In this document: positions 12,741-17,060 of the stretch, in pieces
Layout of the letters: each line of letters starts with the position of its first letter
Numbering within the stretch: position 1 is the stretch's first letter
Origin: CAYYYG01 sp964591375
GTDB lineage: Bacteria; Patescibacteriota; Microgenomatia; UBA1406; GWC2-37-13
Assembly (NCBI GenBank): GCA_964591375.1
Contig: CAZQAU010000031.1
Location: 1 to 17,060, forward strand
Reading direction: 5' to 3'
Length of the DNA: 17,060 nt
Made by a program: the position numbers and the translations under genes
The notes under the pieces: model-generated
Databases searched by the model: none
Told to the model about the DNA's origin: nothing
What the model saw: the letters and a program-made list of their open reading frames with translations, nothing else

Positions 12741-13256
12741 ATGATTCAATCACTATCGGAGTTTTATTTAGGAAAATCGCTTTTTACAACGGGTGTTTTA
12801 TTCATCGGTCTTATTGTGAGCATGATTATAAAGAAGCTTCTGGATATCATTTTTCAAGGTGTTAAAAGTCGTCGCTTATCGCCTCATTTTGTCTCTAAAT
12901 CACGCACATTGCGAGGTTTATTGAAAAATGTTATAGACGTTGTTTTTTTAATCATATCTATATTAATAATTCTTTCCTATTGGGGAGTCGATATCCGTCC
13001 TGTATTAGCGGGTGCGGGGATTTTAGGACTGGCCATCTCGTTTGGCTCGCAAACACTAGTTAAAGATTTGTTAGCCGGCTTTTTTATTATTCTAGAGGAT
13101 CAATTTAATATCGGCGATAGGGTAAAAATAAATGATTTTGAAGGTACAGTCGATCGAATTACGTTGAGGCTAACAGTACTTCGCGATAAGGAAGGTAATT
13201 TAATCTATTTGCCTAATTCACAGATTACGAATGTAAAGCGGTTTATGAATGTTTAA
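12741..13256 (+). CDS. Short MscS-family mechanosensitive channel
   Basis: The 171-residue protein has helices at about 13-35 and 62-80, then the pore-lining TM3 region LAGAGILGLAISFGSQTLVK (89-108) and the downstream DLLAGFFIILEDQFNIGD (109-126), which are hallmarks of MscS. The beta domain (127-171) is present and includes GTVDRITLRLT and YLPNSQITN. It then stops, lacking the C-terminal alpha/beta domain that forms the cytoplasmic cage of the about 286-residue E. coli channel. The next sequence after the stop does not continue the family, so this is not a simple frameshift. Release of solutes on osmotic downshock is the likely role. Its TAA overlaps the stop of the convergent phosphoesterase in a TTAA. 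Confidence 0.87.
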   Translation: MIQSLSEFYLGKSLFTTGVLFIGLIVSMIIKKLLDIIFQGVKSRRLSPHFVSKSRTLRGLLKNVIDVVFLIISILIILSYWGVDIRPVLAGAGILGLAISFGSQTLVKDLLAGFFIILEDQFNIGDRVKINDFEGTVDRITLRLTVLRDKEGNLIYLPNSQITNVKRFMNV

Positions 13257-13915
13257 CGATACCACTGGCTTTTGGGAATAATAGTCTCATTTTCTATAAC
13301 GAGATATTGTGCCAGACCATGCTTCATAATTCCAATATTAATAAATTGTTCATCAAGACTGAATTCGGCATAGTGAGTATGTCCACAGATGAATATATCA
13401 TCTTTTTTAAGATCAGATTTGATAGTTTTTTTGATAGTTTCATTCAAGTTTTTTTGAATGAGTTTAGTAATCACACCTCCCGTATTTCTTACCAAAAATT
13501 CTTCTACTTTATTTAAAGTAGAAGAGATGGGATATCTATATTTCTTTAACACAGGATTCTCATTTTTAAAAATAGGTACCTGCATATGTCCATGTTCGAA
13601 GATGAGTGTTTTTTTACCTAAAGGCAGTTCATATCGCTGAGTATTTTTTACAGAAAAAAGATTTACCCTGTTATCTATAAAATCATAGTGATCGTGATTG
13701 CCTGTTATGTAAACAGTTTTTTTTTGTTTAAAAAGAGGAAAAAGACGGCGATAAGGGGAATTAATAAAACTGTCGAAGTTAACTAAGAATCCATCCCAAA
13801 AATCACCATTAATGATTACCCGGTCAGACGCTGTAATAAGATGCTCTAATAACCGATACTTTTTTTCATCAACAGTATCTTCCAGATGTGAATCAGAAAA
13901 AACAAGTGTCCTCAT
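13253..13915 (-). CDS. Calcineurin-like metallophosphoesterase
   Basis: The 220-residue protein has the full metallophosphoesterase series: Asp8 and His10 (FSDSHLE), Asp38 (NGDFWDG), Asn73-His74 (TGNHDHY), His108 and His110 (FEHGHM), and His179 and His181 (CGHTHYAEF). These hold two metal ions. The layout with a helical insert at about 130-170 resembles the UDP-2,3-diacylglucosamine hydrolase/YkuE-like group, but no lipid A genes are seen here, so the substrate stays open. The gene lies 52 bases downstream of fusA in the same direction, yet has its own TATAAG box at 13921-13926, 5 bases before the ATG. Confidence 0.88.
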   Translation of the reverse strand: MRTLVFSDSHLEDTVDEKKYRLLEHLITASDRVIINGDFWDGFLVNFDSFINSPYRRLFPLFKQKKTVYITGNHDHYDFIDNRVNLFSVKNTQRYELPLGKKTLIFEHGHMQVPIFKNENPVLKKYRYPISSTLNKVEEFLVRNTGGVITKLIQKNLNETIKKTIKSDLKKDDIFICGHTHYAEFSLDEQFINIGIMKHGLAQYLVIENETIIPKSQWYR

Positions 13916-13929
13916 AATGGCTTATAGCC

Positions 13930-13946
13930 AATAGCCTAAGGCTATT
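13930..13946. repeat. Perfect hairpin between fusA and the phosphoesterase
   Basis: AATAGCC-TAA-GGCTATT forms a 7-bp stem with a 3-base loop in the 52-base spacer. On the minus strand a further GGCT-ATA-AGCC stem follows at once. No T-run follows on either strand, so it is not a standard terminator; it may be a processing or pause site. Confidence 0.5.
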
Positions 13947-13967
13947 AGCTGAATATCAAGCGTTCGA

Positions 13968-16064
13968 TTACTTAGCCAACATGTTTTTGACGATGTTTTG
14001 AGGTACTTCTTCGTAATGTGAAGGCTCCATGTATGGGATACCACGACCTTCGGTTAATGATCGAAGAATCGTAACATATCCGGATAGCTCAGCAAGTGGA
14101 GCATATGCTTTCATAACGACAGATTTACCTCGTTTATCAGTACCTAAGATTTTTCCTCTTCGACTTGAAATGTCGCCAATAACAACACCCATGAATTCTT
14201 CTGGTACAGTTACCTCTAATTTCATGATTGGTTCAAGTAATACCATGCCTGCTTTTTTAGCTCCATCTTGAAATGCCATAGAACCCGCAATTTTGAAGGC
14301 GATATCCGAAGAGTCGACATCGTGATAACTTCCATCATATACAGTTACTTCAATATCAACCATTGGATATCCAAGAAGAACACCTTTTTCCATTGCTTCA
14401 ATGACACCTTTTTCGATGGAAGGAATAAATTCAGATGGGATAGAACCTCCACGTACAGCGTTTACATATTTGAATCCTTCACCACGTGCCAAAGGTTTCA
14501 TACGAATCAGACAGTGACCATATTGTCCATGTCCACCTGACTGTTTAATATATTTTCCTTCAGCTTCGACTTCTTGAGTAATAGCTTCTTTATATGCAAC
14601 CTGTGGTTTACCTACATTTGCATCCATTCCCATTTCTCTCTTCATTCGGTCTACTAAGATTTCCAAATGAAGTTCACCCATGCCTGACATAATTGTTTGT
14701 CCAGTTTCGTGGTTAACTTTTACTTTAAAGGTTGGATCTTCCTCAGATAATCTATTCAATGTAAGAGACAGTTTTTCCTGATCAGCTTTTGTTTTTGGTT
14801 CAATAGCCAAAGAAATAACTGGTTCTGGAAATGTAATCTGTTCAAGCAATAATGGATGATCTGGTTCAGCAAGAGTATCACCCGTTTTGGTTTCTTTAGG
14901 ACCAACTAATGCTACAATTTCTCCAGCATAGGCTTTATCGATTTCTTCTCGGTTATTGGCATGCATAAGGAGAAGTCGACTGACGCGTTCTCTTTTACCT
15001 TTGTTGACGTTATAAATATATGAGCCTGATTCTAAAGTACCGGAATAAATACGAGTATAAGTAATTTTTCCAACATGTGGATCAAGTTGAATTTTGAATG
15101 CCAAAGCAGAAAATTTTTCTTCAGGAACTAATTTACGAGCAGTTTTATTTTCTGTTCCAGGAATAATACCTTCGACCTGATCAAGATCAACAGGAGATGG
15201 AAGATAATCAACGATTGCATCAAGAACTGGTTGAACACCTTTGTTTCTTAAAGATGTTCCACAGTAAACAGGAATAAGTTTATATGCGATAGTTGCTTTT
15301 CGTAATGCTGTTTTAATTTCTGCGCTGGTAATCTCTTCTCCACCTAAATATTTATTTAATAACACATCATCTGTTTCAGCAACTGCTTCGGTAAGCTTAG
15401 CACGTGCTGTTTGAACTTGTTCTTTCAATTCTTCTGGGATAACATCTGAAATATCATATTCGATTCCTTGAGGATCTTTTCCCCAAGTTAATGTTTTCAT
15501 GTTAAGAATATCAATAACACCTTTGAATTCATTTTCTTTACCGATTGGTACAACCATTACGGCTGGTTTAGCGCCTAAACGATCACTGATTTCAGTGACT
15601 GTGCCTTCAAAATCTGCGCCTAATTTATCCATTTTATTAATAAAACAAATACGAGGTACTTTATATTTATCAGCTTGTCGCCACACAGTCTCAGATTGAC
15701 TTTGTACACCTTCTTCAGCATCAAAGACTATAACGCCTCCATCAAGTACGCGCAAAGAACGTTCTACTTCTGCAGTAAAATCTACGTGTCCCGGAGTGTC
15801 AATAATATTTATACGAGTACCTTTCCAGAAAGTTGTGGTAGCAGCAGATACGATTGTGATTCCGCGTTCCCGTTCTTGTGGCATCCAATCCATCTGTGTG
15901 TCACCGTCATCAATGTCTCCAATCTTATAGCTTCGTCCTGTATAAAATAAAATGCGCTCAGTGGTGGTGGTCTTACCTGAATCAATATGAGCGATAATAC
16001 CGACATTGCGGATTTTATCTAATGGGACATTGCGGTTTTTAGTAATGACAGATTGTTGGGCCAT
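13968..16064 (-). CDS. fusA: Elongation factor G
   Basis: The 698-residue protein is full length for EF-G, the GTPase that drives translocation of tRNA and mRNA on the ribosome. Visible GTPase motifs are AHIDSGKT (25-32; most bacteria have AHIDAGKT), RGIT in switch I (67-70), DTPGHVDF (89-96) and NKMD (143-146). The conserved domain IV segment with GGHGQYGH and the final domain V are present. It lies 42 bases after rpsG, in the usual rpsL-rpsG-fusA order. No Shine-Dalgarno site precedes the ATG. The gene for EF-Tu, often next in this operon, is missing here; a metallophosphoesterase follows instead. Confidence 0.98.
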   Translation of the reverse strand: MAQQSVITKNRNVPLDKIRNVGIIAHIDSGKTTTTERILFYTGRSYKIGDIDDGDTQMDWMPQERERGITIVSAATTTFWKGTRINIIDTPGHVDFTAEVERSLRVLDGGVIVFDAEEGVQSQSETVWRQADKYKVPRICFINKMDKLGADFEGTVTEISDRLGAKPAVMVVPIGKENEFKGVIDILNMKTLTWGKDPQGIEYDISDVIPEELKEQVQTARAKLTEAVAETDDVLLNKYLGGEEITSAEIKTALRKATIAYKLIPVYCGTSLRNKGVQPVLDAIVDYLPSPVDLDQVEGIIPGTENKTARKLVPEEKFSALAFKIQLDPHVGKITYTRIYSGTLESGSYIYNVNKGKRERVSRLLLMHANNREEIDKAYAGEIVALVGPKETKTGDTLAEPDHPLLLEQITFPEPVISLAIEPKTKADQEKLSLTLNRLSEEDPTFKVKVNHETGQTIMSGMGELHLEILVDRMKREMGMDANVGKPQVAYKEAITQEVEAEGKYIKQSGGHGQYGHCLIRMKPLARGEGFKYVNAVRGGSIPSEFIPSIEKGVIEAMEKGVLLGYPMVDIEVTVYDGSYHDVDSSDIAFKIAGSMAFQDGAKKAGMVLLEPIMKLEVTVPEEFMGVVIGDISSRRGKILGTDKRGKSVVMKAYAPLAELSGYVTILRSLTEGRGIPYMEPSHYEEVPQNIVKNMLAK

Positions 16065-16106
16065 GTAATTATATAAATAATAATACCAATATTACCGATA
16101 GAAAGC

Positions 16107-16580
16107 TTACCATTTCAAATGTGAAAAGGCTTTGTTTGCTTCGGCGAGTTTTTCAGCTTGTAGACGCTTACTTACTGAGGCTCCCTGATTTTTTGCAGCT
16201 TCGAGTATTTCGCTTGTCAATTTTGCTTCAAATGATTTAAACTCTTTGTTTGGTTTTGCTTTTGCTGCTTCTAAGATCCAGTTAAGTGCAAGATATAGTT
16301 TTCTATCTTTGCGAACTTCTGTTGGAACAAGATATGAAGCTCCTCCCAATCGGCGTGGTTTTACTTCAACGGAAGGTGCAACATTACCGATGGCTTTATG
16401 AAGAACTTTCATTGGATCTTCATTATCTTTTTTTAAGTGTTCCATTGATTTATATACAATCTGTTGTGCTACACTTTTTTTTCCATCAATAGTGATGTAA
16501 TTAATAAGCTTAGCCACTTCATGACTGTTATATACTGGATCTGGTTTAAGTGTTCTTTTTTTGTATGGATGTCTTGGCAT
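16107..16580 (-). CDS. rpsG: 30S ribosomal protein S7
   Basis: The 157-residue protein matches the usual S7 length of about 156. The start MPRHPYKKRTLKPDPVYNS is followed by KLINYITIDGKKSVAQ and by the family segment VEVKPRRLGGASYLVPTEV. S7 nucleates assembly of the 30S head by binding the 3' domain of 16S rRNA and contacts the E-site tRNA. It sits 20 bases after rpsL with no Shine-Dalgarno site and belongs to the rpsL-rpsG-fusA operon. Confidence 0.98.
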   Translation of the reverse strand: MPRHPYKKRTLKPDPVYNSHEVAKLINYITIDGKKSVAQQIVYKSMEHLKKDNEDPMKVLHKAIGNVAPSVEVKPRRLGGASYLVPTEVRKDRKLYLALNWILEAAKAKPNKEFKSFEAKLTSEILEAAKNQGASVSKRLQAEKLAEANKAFSHLKW

Positions 16581-16600
16581 AGGAAAAAATAATTAATGTG

Positions 16601-17029
16601 TTATGCTGCTGCTGGTTTTTTCTTTTCAAACTTAGCGCCGTATTTTGAACGAGACGTTGTTCGGTTGGCAACACCACCGGTATCAAATTTACCACGTACT
16701 ATATGATACTTTACACCAGGTAAGTCTTTCACACGGCCGCCACGTACCATGACGATCGAATGTTCGGCCAAGTTATGACCGATACCCTGAATGTATGCTG
16801 TCACTTCCTGTTTATTGGAAAGACGGACTCTGGCTACCTTTCGGAGAGCTGAGTTTGGTTTTTTCGGGGTCATCGTACGTACAACAGTACAGACTCCTCG
16901 TTTCATAGGATTCTCTGTTGCCACGTATTTTCTTTTAATGGCATTGAAACTAAGTTTCAAGCTGGCTGCGCGTGATTTTTTATTCCGCTTTTGGCGCTGT
17001 TTGCGGATTAGCTGGTTGATTGTGGGCAT
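16601..17029 (-). CDS. rpsL: 30S ribosomal protein S12
   Basis: The 142-residue protein carries the S12 core: MPTINQLIRK at the start, TPKKPNSALRKVARVRLSN with the decoding-site lysines, and GGRVKDLPGVKYHIVRG with the Asp that is methylthiolated in many bacteria. Compared with E. coli S12, about 13 extra residues lie between the N-terminal tail and KRGVC (around 24-40). The usual GEGHNLQEHS reads GIGHNLAEHS. The C-terminus is Lys/Ala-rich. It is the first gene of the visible operon, about 30 bases from the window end. No Shine-Dalgarno site is present. Confidence 0.98.
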   Translation of the reverse strand: MPTINQLIRKQRQKRNKKSRAASLKLSFNAIKRKYVATENPMKRGVCTVVRTMTPKKPNSALRKVARVRLSNKQEVTAYIQGIGHNLAEHSIVMVRGGRVKDLPGVKYHIVRGKFDTGGVANRTTSRSKYGAKFEKKKPAAA

Positions 17030-17060
17030 ATTTGCTTAAAAATTTACTGTAATATTTATC

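Noticed and set aside
13930..13946. AATAGCC-TAA-GGCTATT as the fusA terminator
   Set aside because: The hairpin is perfect, but no T-run follows on either strand; it is listed only as a repeat.
14029..15950. Several plus-strand open frames opposite fusA
   Set aside because: They are antisense shadows of a highly conserved gene, with no protein-like motifs or start signals of their own.
1..17060. UGA recoding (as glycine) as in Gracilibacteria/Absconditabacteria
   Set aside because: No gene is interrupted by TGA, and TGA ends at least three genes (at 1314 minus, 4695 plus and 11812 minus) at sensible places.
1..17060. CRISPR arrays, tRNA or rRNA genes, insertion sequences
   Set aside because: No spaced direct repeats, no cloverleaf with a GTTCRA arm, no rRNA segment and no transposase or terminal repeats were seen.

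Overview
The window is AT-rich and tightly packed with short genes. It looks like a scaffold from a Patescibacteria (Candidate Phyla Radiation) genome, possibly the Microgenomates side. Supporting signs are the very short spacers, almost no Shine-Dalgarno sites, ribosomal protein S12 with an N-terminal insertion, many single-pass secreted proteins of unknown function (one with a Pro/Thr/Ser linker), and cysteine-poor DNA glycosylases. This placement is inference. A run of exactly 100 N at 1156-1255 is an assembly gap. Both TAA and TGA end genes, and no recoding is needed.

Layout. 1-1295: the tail of an unrecognised gene, then a nucleotidyltransferase-like gene broken by the gap. 1314-2181 (minus): two overlapping membrane-protein genes, one with a HEAGH metalloprotease motif. 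2274-4695 (plus): a membrane-anchored cytochrome b5 protein and a tandem pair of secreted proteins of unknown function. 4705-5280 (minus): a YfbR-like HD phosphohydrolase. 5396-6625 (plus): a two-helix membrane protein, a small helical protein and an FMN split-barrel protein. 6626-7324 (minus): a SAM methyltransferase. 7483-7788 (plus): an RRM RNA-binding protein with its own promoter, structured leader, strong ribosome binding site and terminator. 7904-10827 (plus): a second cytochrome b5 protein overlapping a small two-helix PepSY/cytochrome-b-like protein, then a MazG-like pyrophosphohydrolase, a HAD phosphatase and an NDH-2-type flavoprotein. 10857-11672 (plus): a MutY-like glycosylase. 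11673-12119: a small cysteine-rich protein on the minus strand followed by a highly structured stretch that may be an RNA. 12120-13256 (plus): endonuclease III and a short MscS channel. 13253-17029 (minus): rpsL, rpsG and fusA, then a metallophosphoesterase.

Three themes stand out. First, many genes have a TATAAT-like -10 box 6-7 bases before the ATG, which predicts leaderless mRNAs. Only two genes, the RRM protein and the cysteine-rich small protein, carry a real leader with a strong Shine-Dalgarno site. Second, the two base-excision glycosylases have lost all or half of the usual [4Fe-4S] cysteine ligands. Third, two extracytoplasmic cytochrome b5 proteins, a small putative haem-binding membrane protein and an NDH-2-like dehydrogenase lie within 9 kb, which suggests a reduced membrane electron-transfer system. 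The most unusual non-coding signal is the nest of perfect stem-loops at 11680-11797.
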